64,000 nucleotides of DNA from the NCBI GenBank assembly GCA_009746045.1, contig RPFO01000253.1:1748888-1812887 (forward strand), written 5' to 3'. The translations under genes and the position numbers were made by a program. The notes below the pieces were generated by a model that ran no database searches, was not told where the DNA came from, and saw nothing but the letters and a program-made list of their open reading frames with translations. Shown here one piece after another: positions 1 through 7,784 of the stretch; the stretch's first letter is position 1, and every line of letters starts with the position of its first letter. The DNA comes from Mesostigma viride. Lineage: Eukaryota; Streptophyta; Mesostigmatophyceae; Mesostigmatales; Mesostigmataceae.

Positions 1-2
1 TG

Positions 3-452
3 TACCATTCGCAATTTTTCTTGCTCGCCGCCGGACATTATCGCGCGATACGAGCGCCTCTGAGGGAGTGCGTGGACGCGTACGGCGCGACCACCGCGGA
101 TTTCATTCCGTCCGAGGAGTTCACCGTCCTCACGTTATTGGACAAAGTCGCGGGAGACGAGTGGGAACACGCCGCGTTCGTGCTCGCGATCCAAGACGAT
201 GTCGAGATGCACGCGACGTGGCTCGACGACGAATGGATCCGACGCGAGTTGCGCGAGAGGTGCGAACGCGCGGCGAAGGACGTGGACGATCAAAAAGTCC
301 CTTCGTTGTGCGCCGTCCGGAAGGTCCGCGACACCCCCGCTCTCCGCGAGGCGCTCGAGCGGGCCGGCGTCCTCCCGCCCGGAACGACCCCGACGCCGTG
401 TTACGAGCGACCCAAACGCAAGGCCTCCGCCAACGCGGACTACCGAGACTGA
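3..452 (+). CDS. Hypothetical protein, 5' end outside the window
   Basis: The frame is open to the left edge, so the true start lies upstream and at least 149 residues are present. The visible part is charged and largely helical in character, with a cluster of acidic and aromatic residues in the middle and a basic tail (PKRKAS) just before the stop. I recognise no domain. Codon use and GC content match the viral genes that follow. The next 210 bases (453-662) hold no convincing start codon, although one forward frame stays open there and could be a leftover or a frameshifted extension of this gene. Confidence 0.5.
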   Translation, partial: YHSQFFLLAAGHYRAIRAPLRECVDAYGATTADFIPSEEFTVLTLLDKVAGDEWEHAAFVLAIQDDVEMHATWLDDEWIRRELRERCERAAKDVDDQKVPSLCAVRKVRDTPALREALERAGVLPPGTTPTPCYERPKRKASANADYRD

Positions 453-671
453 TCACCCGACGAACGACGCGTCCCTGCTCGTCACGATCGCGAGTTTGCG
501 CGCGTTCTTCTCCAGCGGCGGGAACGGAGTTGGCGCCGGAGCGCGTTTTTTCGCGGAGACGGACGCGACGGCGTGCGTCCTCTTCGCGAATCGGCCTCTG
601 CTGTCTCGCGGCGGGAGCGGCATGTCTTTACAGGATCAACGGCGATAATCTCGGGTAGTAAGATGATGAAC

Positions 672-905
672 ATGGGCTGTTGCGCGAGTTCCGTCAACGA
701 GTACGATCTCGACGCGGAGGTCGAACCTTCGTTCCGGGCTCGGGTGCGGGGGACGCCGGACATGGGTCCGGTGCTGGCCGCGATACGAGAGGCGTCCACC
801 TACGAAGAGGGGTGGGATCCGGGTCGAGGAACCGAGTGTGGGCCGACAGGGTGTCCGGGTGAAAGTGCGTGTGCGTCGGCATCGATCGTATGTGACGGCG
901 ACTAA
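672..905 (+). CDS. Small protein with N-terminal myristoylation-like motif
   Basis: A 77-residue protein starting MGCCASS. Glycine 2 followed by serine at position 6 fits the MGxxxS pattern of N-myristoylated proteins, and cysteines 3 and 4 could be palmitoylated; this suggests attachment to a membrane, as is common for virion membrane proteins of large DNA viruses. Two upstream in-frame ATGs (663 and 666) would add MMN and destroy the motif, so I prefer the third. The C-terminus is rich in Cys, Gly, Ser and Ala. The stop overlaps by four bases the 3' end of the small gene on the other strand. Function inferred from the motif only. Confidence 0.5.
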   Translation: MGCCASSVNEYDLDAEVEPSFRARVRGTPDMGPVLAAIREASTYEEGWDPGRGTECGPTGCPGESACASASIVCDGD

Positions 906-1033
906 TGTTTCGACGCGTTCGACGCGGCGTTGGCGGCCGCGATCAGTTCGGCGCTCAGATACGTCCCCGCGCTCACGGTCCCTTCGTTCTTGTGCGTCTT
1001 CGCGCGCGGGCAGAAACAACGGAGAATTCGCAT
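902..1033 (-). CDS. Very short hypothetical protein (43 residues)
   Basis: Reading from an ATG at 1033 gives an uninterrupted 43-residue protein that starts MRILRCFCPRAK and ends in an alanine/asparagine-rich stretch. It fills exactly the gap between the lipid-anchor-like gene (ending 905) and the metalloprotease gene (ending 1058), with an AT-rich leader (TTATTCATTATTACC) just before the ATG, which is the typical look of a promoter in this otherwise GC-rich sequence. The two N-terminal cysteines are the only striking residues. No family recognised; such a small frame could still be chance. Confidence 0.4.
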   Translation of the reverse strand: MRILRCFCPRAKTHKNEGTVSAGTYLSAELIAAANAASNASKH

Positions 1034-1057
1034 TGGTAATAATGAATAAACGGGATC

Positions 1058-1732
1058 TTAATTCGCCTCCTCCTTCGACGTCGAGTACCCGTATTCGCCG
1101 TACGGATGCGCGTTGAAATGGTTGTTCAATGACAGAAACGTGCGATCGTGGCCGTCCGCGGACGGAGTGCGCGCACACACGCGGGTAGCGACGTAATGCA
1201 TGAGTTCGTGCGCCAACAAGTGCACGAGGATATCTACCATCCCGTGACACCGGACCCCGTCGACCGTCACGTGTCGTCCGCATTTCAAGGCGCGTCGGAA
1301 CCTTTCCCACACGCGCGTGTACAGCTCGATGGAGACGGATTCGTCTTCGTACGACAACGCCGCGTCCTGATCCTCGTCGCACGTCTCCGCGACCTTCATG
1401 GCGACGTTGTCCGCGTTCACGCGTCCGTCGTACATGACAGCGTTGATCGCTCTCGCCACATCCGTCAGGCGCGAGGGGGTGACGTCGCGGACGTCGAAGT
1501 CGCGGGCGAGGATCCCCTTCTCGACGATTTCCTCGATCACAGTATCCCACCTCGCGCTCGGCCCGCGTTTGGGTTCGTTGAAGATCCAGCGGTACACGTG
1601 CGGGCCGAGTCTCTTGTCCCGCGTCTTGTCGTATATCGCCCGGATTTCCGGAGGACTCTTCCCGGATAACACGTCCTTTCCGTTTCGTCCGTGGGATGAT
1701 AGGAAGCGGATCCAAGGGTTACCCATACCCAT
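1058..1732 (-). CDS. SprT-like zinc metallopeptidase
   Basis: A 224-residue protein with a zinc-peptidase core HELMH at residues 175-179 preceded by the hydrophobic run VHLLA, and a downstream GHDRTF (194-199) that matches the third zinc-ligand region (GHGxxF type) of SprT/Spartan and WLM-like peptidases. Family knowledge: such enzymes cleave proteins, in cells often proteins crosslinked to DNA. The N-terminal 160 residues are helical and not recognised. A second, larger protein of the same catalytic type is encoded at 11244-13032. The ATG at 1732 is followed by a second in-frame ATG two codons later. Zinc binding is predicted from the motif only; substrate unknown. Confidence 0.7.
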   Translation of the reverse strand: MGMGNPWIRFLSSHGRNGKDVLSGKSPPEIRAIYDKTRDKRLGPHVYRWIFNEPKRGPSARWDTVIEEIVEKGILARDFDVRDVTPSRLTDVARAINAVMYDGRVNADNVAMKVAETCDEDQDAALSYEDESVSIELYTRVWERFRRALKCGRHVTVDGVRCHGMVDILVHLLAHELMHYVATRVCARTPSADGHDRTFLSLNNHFNAHPYGEYGYSTSKEEAN

Positions 1733-1742
1733 CCGGCATCAT

Positions 1743-2213
1743 TTATTCGGCTTTCGCCGCGTCGCGCGATACCGCCCGCGTCTGCAAGCGGTTCAGCACG
1801 CGCGCCGTCACCGTCGTGTACACCGCGGCGATCGTCATCTTCGCGTACATCACGATCGCGAACGAGAGCAGACCGCGGAACCACCCCGCGCGGATCCATT
1901 CGGGCGCGAAAATCACGCACGTCGCGATGCCGTACAACACGTGCGGGGTCGCGCGGAGGAACTGGAACTTGGTGTGGTTCTCCTCCGTCACGCGATCCAC
2001 GAGCGCCTTGTCGACGAAAAACGCCAGCACCGCGAAGATGATCGGGAAGAACAGCAGATTCGACACGCGGTACCCTCCTCCGAACGACATCTGGAAAATC
2101 GACATCTCCGGGGCGTCGACACGTGGCGTAGGAACGTCGACACGCCGAGTCGTGACGGGCGGTTGCGGAACCGTCGACATCCGTGTCGTTGGTGTCGTTT
2201 GTGTCGTTTCCAT
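1743..2213 (-). CDS. Multi-span membrane protein
   Basis: A 156-residue protein with a Thr/Pro-rich polar N-terminus (1-50) and three hydrophobic segments at about 52-67, 85-104 and 113-134, followed by a basic tail. It looks like an internal membrane or virion membrane component, but no family is recognised. The start at 2213 is supported by a TATAGG motif one base upstream. It is transcribed divergently from the gene at 2293, sharing an 79-base intergenic region that carries promoter-like elements for both. Confidence 0.6.
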   Translation of the reverse strand: METTQTTPTTRMSTVPQPPVTTRRVDVPTPRVDAPEMSIFQMSFGGGYRVSNLLFFPIIFAVLAFFVDKALVDRVTEENHTKFQFLRATPHVLYGIATCVIFAPEWIRAGWFRGLLSFAIVMYAKMTIAAVYTTVTARVLNRLQTRAVSRDAAKAE

Positions 2214-2214
2214 T

Positions 2215-2220
2215 CCTATA
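2215..2220 (-). promoter_or_regulatory. TATAGG start-proximal promoter motif
   Basis: TATAGG sits one base before the ATG of the membrane-protein gene ending at 2213. The same hexamer directly precedes ATGs at 9045 and 42401, and shorter TATA variants precede about ten other viral genes, which suggests a shared (probably late) promoter. Confidence 0.45.
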
Positions 2221-2226
2221 CGCGTC

Positions 2227-2233
2227 TATAAAA
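2227..2233 (+). promoter_or_regulatory. TATAAAA box upstream of the 2293 gene
   Basis: A canonical TATAAAA lies about 60 bases before the ATG at 2293, in the divergent promoter region with the 2213 gene. Its distance from the start is unlike the start-proximal motif of other genes here, so this gene may belong to another expression class. Confidence 0.4.
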
Positions 2234-2292
2234 GGCGGAGGACCGGGCGTTCTGCTCTCAGTCTCCAGCTATCTCCAGCTCTCCAACCGAAA

Positions 2293-3111
2293 ATGTTGCG
2301 CATCGATCGGAACCTCTACTCCAACCTGTCCATGTTCAAAATGCTGATGGAAGGGTCGGTCGTGGACCCGGAATTCCTGCCGCCCATACTCGAGGAACTC
2401 GGGAAACACGCGCAATCCTCGCTCCCGTTAAACGTCCCGTCGTCGTACGTCGGCGAGCTGCACAGGGCGTACCTCGGCGAAATGATGTTCGCGGACGAGG
2501 CGCCCGGCGGAAACGATTGTCCCATCGCCGTCGTCGCGAGGGCCGCGGGCATGCCGTATCTTTCCGGGGTCGACGGGATGTCCATCGCCCCCTCGCAATG
2601 GACCGACGTCTACCGCCTCGTCGACGCCGAAATCCACACGCGCATGCCGGGATACGAGCCCCAACTCGACGCGTCGAAAAACGTGTCCGACTTCGACGCA
2701 GCCGCCAGATTGTTCCATGACTCGCGCCTGTTCGAGTTCATGTTCGAGGTCGAGCGAAAGGGCGTGCTCTGGGTGCTGTCGGCGCACATCGTGCGATGCG
2801 TGCAGAGTCTCGACCCCGTGGACCTCGCGCTCCTGCAATTGGCGGTCGCGACCGCCATGCAAGCGCACGACGCGGACGTCATCGCCGTCTGCGCGTTCCT
2901 CCACATCGCCTCCCTCGTCCAGGCGAAGGGGATCCGGCGCGAGATCGCCGAAGTCCTCTTGGATCGCGTCGTCGACGTCGCGAAACGCGTGTACGACACG
3001 ATGAGCGGAGGGCCCCCCTTCAACGCGGTGTCTTCCGCCATCGCTCACTTGATCTGCGTGAACAACAAGAACGAGTCGGACTCGGTGTTTGTCGGCCTGA
3101 ACATGTCCTAA
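2293..3111 (+). CDS. Hypothetical alpha-helical protein
   Basis: A 272-residue protein from the first ATG downstream of the TATA box. It has no signal peptide; residues about 150-230 contain amphipathic and hydrophobic helices (for example LLQLAVATAMQAHDAD) that look like a packed helical domain rather than membrane spans. It superficially resembles the helical protein at 4757-5332, which has the same FDLALL/VDLALL-type element, so the two may be distant paralogues. AATAAA follows 11 bases after the stop. I do not recognise a family. Confidence 0.55.
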   Translation: MLRIDRNLYSNLSMFKMLMEGSVVDPEFLPPILEELGKHAQSSLPLNVPSSYVGELHRAYLGEMMFADEAPGGNDCPIAVVARAAGMPYLSGVDGMSIAPSQWTDVYRLVDAEIHTRMPGYEPQLDASKNVSDFDAAARLFHDSRLFEFMFEVERKGVLWVLSAHIVRCVQSLDPVDLALLQLAVATAMQAHDADVIAVCAFLHIASLVQAKGIRREIAEVLLDRVVDVAKRVYDTMSGGPPFNAVSSAIAHLICVNNKNESDSVFVGLNMS

Positions 3112-3132
3112 TATGCATTATAATAAAACGAT

Positions 3133-3357
3133 TCAGCGTCTCCTCGCTCTCAAAGTCGCCATTTGGCGCCATCTCTTCTTAGGTTTCGCGGGCTGTTTCG
3201 CGACCCCGACGCGCTGTTTGTTCAGCGACTCGATCGCGTCGACGAACGCCTCGTCCGACTCGGCGGACTTGAGCGCGTCGATCAGATCCGACGGCAGTCC
3301 GCCGAGTTGCTCGAACATCCGAATCATAGCCACACGATCGATGTCGATTCCGTCCAT
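3133..3357 (-). CDS. Small hypothetical protein with basic tail
   Basis: A 74-residue protein starting MDGIDIDRV. The ATG at 3357 is preferred because a CTATAT motif lies eight bases upstream, while an earlier in-frame ATG (3417) would place that motif within the coding region. It has an acidic/helical body (LPSDLIDALKSAESDEAF) and a strongly basic C-terminus (KPKKRWRQ...RARRR), suggesting nucleic-acid binding or a nuclear targeting signal. Converges with the 2293 gene with a 21-base gap. Family unknown. Confidence 0.5.
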   Translation of the reverse strand: MDGIDIDRVAMIRMFEQLGGLPSDLIDALKSAESDEAFVDAIESLNKQRVGVAKQPAKPKKRWRQMATLRARRR

Positions 3358-3485
3358 CGTCACGATATAGTACGCGGTTATTTTTACAAACGACACGACA
3401 TGTCGTTCCGTCGACATCGCGAAAAAAGGTCATAGGCGGTCCGTCGACTCCGGGACCCATTATTCTTCTCGGCGGTCTGGTAGGA

Positions 3486-4715
3486 ATGAGGAAAAAACAA
3501 GCGCCTCTCAGGATATGTCGGAGCCTCTCGCTGAACGCCGCCGCCGCGAAGGCGACCGGGAAGAGGCGGTTCTACCCGCTCACGGTCGTCGACATCCGCA
3601 TCCTCTGCAAGAGGTTGGGGTTCGTGACCCCGAAGTGGATCACCAAGAGACAGGCGGAAGCCAGTCTGGTCGCGGTCTTGGCCGCGCGCAAGATACAGCG
3701 GTGGGCGAGGAGGACGTTCCTCATGAGGAGCAAGGCCGTCGCGCGCATCAAGAAACACGTCGCCTTGTTCCCGCAGAACAGGGAAGACATGGTCATGCTC
3801 GAACCGCTCCCGCACAAATCCCACGTGTTCAAACTCGTGCTGCCGGACAGGACGGTTATCGGTTTCAACGCGCCCAGGCTCGCGGAGTTCATCCTGGACT
3901 CGGGGACGTACGAGGACCCGGTCACGCGGCACCAGTTCAACGAGGTCGAGTTGAACAGGCTCGACCACCAGGTCCGACGTTTAGGGTATCAGCGCCGTTC
4001 GACCCTTCACGCCTTTCGCCATCCCGAGATCGCGCGCGCGAAGAAGGAGAAGGCCTCGTTGGTCGCAGGACTGGAGAGGATGGCGGCGGAGATGGTGGAG
4101 ATGATGATCCAGGTGGCGGAGGGAGGGGAGGCCAATCGGGACGTGTTACTCCTGTTGGACGGGGACTACTTTCCCCAGTGGCACGCGTACTTCCGCCAGC
4201 TGGTGGCGATCGACCCGCACGCCGGCCACTCGGGGCTATTGAGTTATCGGGGGATGGTGAAGTCGGCGATGGAGAGGGGCGCGGCGGAGAACCCCTTCGC
4301 GACGCACGTCCAGATCCACAACCGAAGACTGGTGCTGAGTTACATCGGACAACTGCTCGACTCGTACCAGGTTCGGGGGTTCGGGGGCGCCCCCCCCGCT
4401 GCACCTGTTGTGCACCAGTTACCCGCGTCCTCGCTGTCCGCCTCGCGCATGTTTGTCGATCCTGTCGCCAACATGATCCCGGGGATGACCGTGTTCCAGC
4501 TGGTCCAGATGCTGGCGGGGGCGACGCCGGACGATAACGGGCAATGGTCGTACCATTTCCCGCCGCCGGACACGTCGGCGCCCGTCTTCGTCGCGCCGAC
4601 AGCTGGCGTTTTCCCGTTACCCGACACGACGACGACATCGACATCGGAGTACGGAGACCGACCCGACGGGTGGGAGGATGCCGTGTCGAGGATGCATGAC
4701 GACGTCGACGCGTGA
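3486..4715 (+). CDS. IQ-motif protein with a U-box-like DPVT segment
   Basis: A 409-residue protein. The basic N-terminus (1-60) is followed by an IQ-type helix at about 66-82 (AARKIQRWARRTF), a possible calmodulin-binding site. Residues 136-160 contain the segment SGTYEDPVTRHQFNEVELNRLD-like, resembling the core of U-box domains (DPVT followed by an EL helix), so a ubiquitin-ligase-type or protein-binding role is possible, but the rest of a U-box is not evident. The C-terminal third is rich in Pro, Ser and Thr and probably disordered. Function is uncertain; both motif calls come from reading, not a profile search. Confidence 0.5.
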   Translation: MRKKQAPLRICRSLSLNAAAAKATGKRRFYPLTVVDIRILCKRLGFVTPKWITKRQAEASLVAVLAARKIQRWARRTFLMRSKAVARIKKHVALFPQNREDMVMLEPLPHKSHVFKLVLPDRTVIGFNAPRLAEFILDSGTYEDPVTRHQFNEVELNRLDHQVRRLGYQRRSTLHAFRHPEIARAKKEKASLVAGLERMAAEMVEMMIQVAEGGEANRDVLLLLDGDYFPQWHAYFRQLVAIDPHAGHSGLLSYRGMVKSAMERGAAENPFATHVQIHNRRLVLSYIGQLLDSYQVRGFGGAPPAAPVVHQLPASSLSASRMFVDPVANMIPGMTVFQLVQMLAGATPDDNGQWSYHFPPPDTSAPVFVAPTAGVFPLPDTTTTSTSEYGDRPDGWEDAVSRMHDDVDA

Positions 4716-4756
4716 TAAAGGGGTGATCCACCGATCCATTCCACGAAACGAACGAA

Positions 4757-5332
4757 ATGGAGTATGTGATACGTCATGACGACGTCGCCCGGTTCCTCCG
4801 ATGCCGGGTCGGCGAATACCTCGAAATGATGGACCGGTGGCTGCGGCCCAGTCCGCGTCCGTGTCACGTCGACGAGGAGGTCGCCGAGGTCGTGGGACGC
4901 GCTCTGCTCGATCACCTCGAAACACACGACCAGGGGAAGGTCGCCAGGACGATGTTGAGGGACGCGCTGTACGACGCGCACGCCGAATTGCCCACGCGCG
5001 ACGGTTTCGAGATCCCCGCAACTGTGTTGGGGTTGCTCGCGTTGAAGATGATCTTACGCATCGCCGCTTTGTGCTTGGCGAGAGGCGACCTGGAATTCAC
5101 GGAAACTCTGCCCGGCGGGATGTGCGTCCTGGCCGAAGTGTCCGAAACGGAACTGAAAGAGACGGTCGAGGAAATGGATGCTATCGTGGAAGACATCGCG
5201 CCTTTCGATCTGGCCTTGCTCGATTGTCCGAAGTTGTTGAGATGGTTCGCGGATTTCCAAATGTGGCGACACATGGAAACGTTTTCAGGAACCGCCTCTC
5301 GTATGTGCGAGACGCTGTTTGTTAATTCGTAA
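4757..5332 (+). CDS. Hypothetical helical protein
   Basis: A 191-residue, acidic, helical protein starting MEYVIRHDD. It has no signal peptide and one hydrophobic helix around 88-103 (VLGLLALKMILRIAAL) that may be buried rather than membrane-spanning. The element FDLALLDCPKLLRWF near 148-163 recalls a motif in the protein at 2293-3111. The stop codon is overlapped by AATAAA (5331-5336). No family recognised. Confidence 0.55.
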   Translation: MEYVIRHDDVARFLRCRVGEYLEMMDRWLRPSPRPCHVDEEVAEVVGRALLDHLETHDQGKVARTMLRDALYDAHAELPTRDGFEIPATVLGLLALKMILRIAALCLARGDLEFTETLPGGMCVLAEVSETELKETVEEMDAIVEDIAPFDLALLDCPKLLRWFADFQMWRHMETFSGTASRMCETLFVNS

Positions 5333-5336
5333 TAAA
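5331..5336 (+). terminator. AATAAA overlapping the stop codon
   Basis: The polyadenylation-type hexamer overlaps the TAA of the 4757 gene. The same arrangement occurs at the ends of the genes stopping at 6495, 48505 and 54512, so it may mark transcript 3' ends. Confidence 0.35.
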
Positions 5337-5461
5337 GACTCGTGTTTGTTTCGATCATTCGAATCATCGACTCATTGACATGCGTTTTCGTCATGCTTTG
5401 CTACCTTGGGTGGCATACTGGTGTCGCAAGGGGAAAGTGCCCCGAGGACCACTCGCTGTCG

Positions 5462-5484
5462 ATGCATGAAATCAGATCATGCAT
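5462..5484. repeat. Perfect 8-bp inverted repeat
   Basis: ATGCATGA and TCATGCAT flank a seven-base loop in the 218-base gap before the Bro-N-like gene. It could be an operator-like palindrome or a hairpin. The gap is also noticeably less GC-rich than the viral genes to its left. Confidence 0.35.
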
Positions 5485-5550
5485 TGACGTTTTGTTCATC
5501 CATACAAGTGCGTTTATCGGAGCGAAATAAAATTGAATCGCATTTCCAAT

Positions 5551-6495
5551 ATGACCATGTCGATAGTTTTATTCTTGGAGGCGAAGGAAGGGACGGATCC
5601 TTCCGAGGATATATTTAAGGGACAGATCCGAAAGGCCCCTGATGGTAGGGTTACAGCTTCCGACGTCGCGAAGTGTATCATTTACAGAAATGTCGATGGT
5701 ACTTATCCGAAACTTGCCACAGGTAACGCTAACGCTACCATCAAGAGGCTGGGTGCGAACGGTTTAATTCGTCCAAATAGCGACGAAAACACGTACACCT
5801 TCCCTGGCCGGAACCAAAAGCCGACGAGGGTCATGACGGAGGAGGAAGTATACGAGCTAATCATGCTTCTGCCCGGACCTCGAGCCTCGGCGTTTCGGCG
5901 GAACGCCGCAAAGTTACTGAGGCACTACTTCCACGCATCGGAGGAACTCATCTCCGAACTGCTGAGGCGCTACGAAGCGCAACACGGACACTCTTACAAA
6001 GGGGCCTCCGGATCGTCCAACGTCTCCGAAGAGGCTCGGATCAAGCAGTGCGAGTCAGTGAAGGCGGCAGCAGCCGAGATATCTACAACGCCCCGTGCAC
6101 AGACCGATCCGCATGTATACTCGAAAGTATTTGGGATGCAAAACAAGTCCATCATGGACATGACAGCTGATGAATTCAGAAGTGTACAGGGTCTCAAGAA
6201 AAAAGACCTCATAAGAGACATGTGGACGGATCAGATGAGCAGCGGTGCATTCTTTATGAACAGTGTCTTTAAGGCAGCTGTTTCTGGAGGCGAAGACCCA
6301 GTCAGGGCTATGGAGAACCTCTCTAAGACCATTACCCCAACTTTCAAGAGCCTTGGATTACATGACCAAGCCAGGACGAAGCGTCCGAGGGAGTTTTTGG
6401 TCCATAACAAAGAACTCAGGGAGACGCACAAAGCGTCTCAGAAACAGTTGGAGGGGGAGAGTGCCCCCAAGCGCATAAGTATGCCTTCCAAATGA
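5551..6495 (+). CDS. Bro-N/KilA-like DNA-binding protein
   Basis: A 314-residue protein starting MTMSIVLFLEAKEG. Residues about 35-135 resemble the Bro-N fold found in baculovirus BRO proteins and in many giant viruses and phages: a TASDVAKCI helix, then VMTEEEVYELIMLLPG followed by ASAFRRNAAKLL, the usual helix pair ending in an RR-rich segment. The C-terminal half is helical and basic with a lysine-rich end. Family knowledge: BRO-type proteins bind DNA and are often horizontally transferred in multi-copy. This gene has lower GC and different codon use than its neighbours, consistent with transfer. AATAAA overlaps the stop. Confidence 0.6.
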   Translation: MTMSIVLFLEAKEGTDPSEDIFKGQIRKAPDGRVTASDVAKCIIYRNVDGTYPKLATGNANATIKRLGANGLIRPNSDENTYTFPGRNQKPTRVMTEEEVYELIMLLPGPRASAFRRNAAKLLRHYFHASEELISELLRRYEAQHGHSYKGASGSSNVSEEARIKQCESVKAAAAEISTTPRAQTDPHVYSKVFGMQNKSIMDMTADEFRSVQGLKKKDLIRDMWTDQMSSGAFFMNSVFKAAVSGGEDPVRAMENLSKTITPTFKSLGLHDQARTKRPREFLVHNKELRETHKASQKQLEGESAPKRISMPSK

Positions 6496-6518
6496 ATAAA
6501 GACATGCATTCGACCAAT

Positions 6519-6917
6519 CTAACTCGAATACCTGGGCTTCGGGAGATTACGTGCCGCTCGTTCCAACGAGGCCGCGCTCATGGGCGCGCGCCCACTTTTC
6601 GTTAGCTTTACTTTCGGGGGAGGCGTCATCCCGCCCGGGAACAGCTGTCGCGCGATCTGACTAAATCGAAGCGCGGGGGCTGTGGCCGCCGCCCTACCAC
6701 CCGCCGCATTCGTTTTTTTCCGAGCTCGTCTCGTTCTTGCAGCAGCTCGACGTTGGTGGTACAGACTTGACAAGAAATCAAGATAATCGTCCTTATTGAT
6801 TCGTTTGCGTCCCCAAAACCGCACCTGTCCTGCCCTTGAACATTGTCCTTGGGTCCCGCGCCTCATGCCCTCCGGGACGCGCGCGACTCCGCAGTAAACG
6901 GTCCGAGCTGGAGGCAT
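6519..6917 (-). CDS. Small basic conserved-type giant-virus protein
   Basis: A 132-residue very basic protein. The N-terminus reads YCGVARVPEGMRRGTQGQC and continues GQVRFWGRKRIN, a layout (GxxxxPxGxRxGxxxxC, then GQ[IV]R[YF]xGxxxI) that I recall from short proteins of several large DNA viruses; function unknown there. The middle holds a run of arginines (RRAAARTRRARKK) typical of nucleic-acid-binding tails. The ATG at 6917 is preceded by GTATATTATCA. Probably a DNA- or RNA-associated virion or regulatory protein; this is inference from charge. Confidence 0.55.
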   Translation of the reverse strand: MPPARTVYCGVARVPEGMRRGTQGQCSRAGQVRFWGRKRINKDDYLDFLSSLYHQRRAAARTRRARKKTNAAGGRAAATAPALRFSQIARQLFPGGMTPPPKVKLTKSGRAPMSAASLERAARNLPKPRYSS

Positions 6918-6920
6918 TGA

Positions 6921-6928
6921 TAATATAC
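6921..6928 (-). promoter_or_regulatory. Start-proximal TATA motif
   Basis: GTATATTA ends three bases before the ATG at 6917, matching the position of the TATA motif seen before many other viral genes here. Confidence 0.35.
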
Positions 6929-6946
6929 ATGACCGCGTGAATTTTT

Positions 6947-7708
6947 TTACACCCTAGTTTCTACTCTGTACACGTACAGCTTCCTTAGGGTCCTCACTCC
7001 ACGCACGCGGTTGTCGACGATGCGCGGGGTCACGCATTCGAACAGGGACAACCCGATCGCTCCGTGACAGACGTTGTGGTACCGCGTAGTCGCGTCGGGG
7101 TCCGCCTGTCTGCGCAAGTTCGCCATGACAGCGTCGATGGACGGCTGGGAGTAGGTCTTATCGGGGACTGAGGCGTACTTGATCACGGGCATGGGGATCG
7201 CGGTCGGGTCCGGGAACGCGTGCTCGGGGGTTATCTGGATCACCGAGAAAACGCGGTCCGTGTCGTTAAACACACTGTAAAACGGCCCGAGACAGTACGT
7301 TTTCCCGACCTTGCCGCTCATCCGCCGCGTCACCTCCGACTCGGGGAGTTTGCACGCGGGTTCCCATATCTCATCGATATCGCGCAGACGACCGGACTCG
7401 TCGGGCCTCTTCACCAGGACGCTCGACAGCGGGATCTCGCGAGGAACGTCGAGGACCTCCAAGTGCGTCTGCATGACCTCGCGTTGTCGCGCGTTGTGAG
7501 CCGCGTCCGCCGCCTGTTCGTCCGCAGACGCCGTCATGCGAGTCGCGGGGCGCGCGGGGGGGATCAAGGCGTCCGGCATCCCGTTTGCCGGTGGAGGAGG
7601 CGGCGGAACCGCCACGTCATCAGGATCGTCGTGATCGCGTCGGTTCGCCCAATGATACAGGAGCAGTGCTACTCCGACAGACCCCAGGCCCGCGACGAGT
7701 ACACTCAT
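6947..7708 (-). CDS. N-terminally anchored membrane protein
   Basis: A 253-residue protein with a hydrophobic N-terminus (VLVAGLGSVGVALLLYHWA, about 3-21) that is either a signal anchor or signal peptide, then a proline-run linker (PPPPPP near 35) and a soluble domain of about 180 residues with several cysteines. This one-span architecture is typical for inner-membrane or entry/fusion-complex proteins of large DNA viruses, but I cannot assign it to a family. A TATA motif (7711-7714) lies two bases before the ATG and is divergent from the gene at 7785. Confidence 0.55.
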   Translation of the reverse strand: MSVLVAGLGSVGVALLLYHWANRRDHDDPDDVAVPPPPPPANGMPDALIPPARPATRMTASADEQAADAAHNARQREVMQTHLEVLDVPREIPLSSVLVKRPDESGRLRDIDEIWEPACKLPESEVTRRMSGKVGKTYCLGPFYSVFNDTDRVFSVIQITPEHAFPDPTAIPMPVIKYASVPDKTYSQPSIDAVMANLRRQADPDATTRYHNVCHGAIGLSLFECVTPRIVDNRVRGVRTLRKLYVYRVETRV

Positions 7709-7710
7709 CG

Positions 7711-7717
7711 TATAGGG
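7711..7717 (-). promoter_or_regulatory. Start-proximal TATA motif
   Basis: CCCTATA on the minus strand is followed by CG and the ATG at 7708; same placement as the TATAGG motifs before 9045 and 42401. Confidence 0.4.
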
Positions 7718-7784
7718 TTAGCCGCGTTTTTTTTGCGCGTTCGTGACGAGGTCAAATATATATGCGCGTTTCGTATACAGACCG

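Noticed and set aside
636-1715. Long minus-strand frame over the 672 and 1058 genes (359 codons)
   Set aside because: Arginine/histidine-rich shadow frame typical of GC-rich DNA; no domain, while the other frame encodes a SprT-like enzyme.
3515-4537. Long forward frame inside the IQ-motif gene
   Set aside because: Composition (Gly/Arg-rich, no hydrophobic core) is that of an alternate frame of the real gene.
5462-5484. Inverted repeat as a rho-independent terminator
   Set aside because: No T-run follows and the context is eukaryotic-type; kept only as a palindrome.
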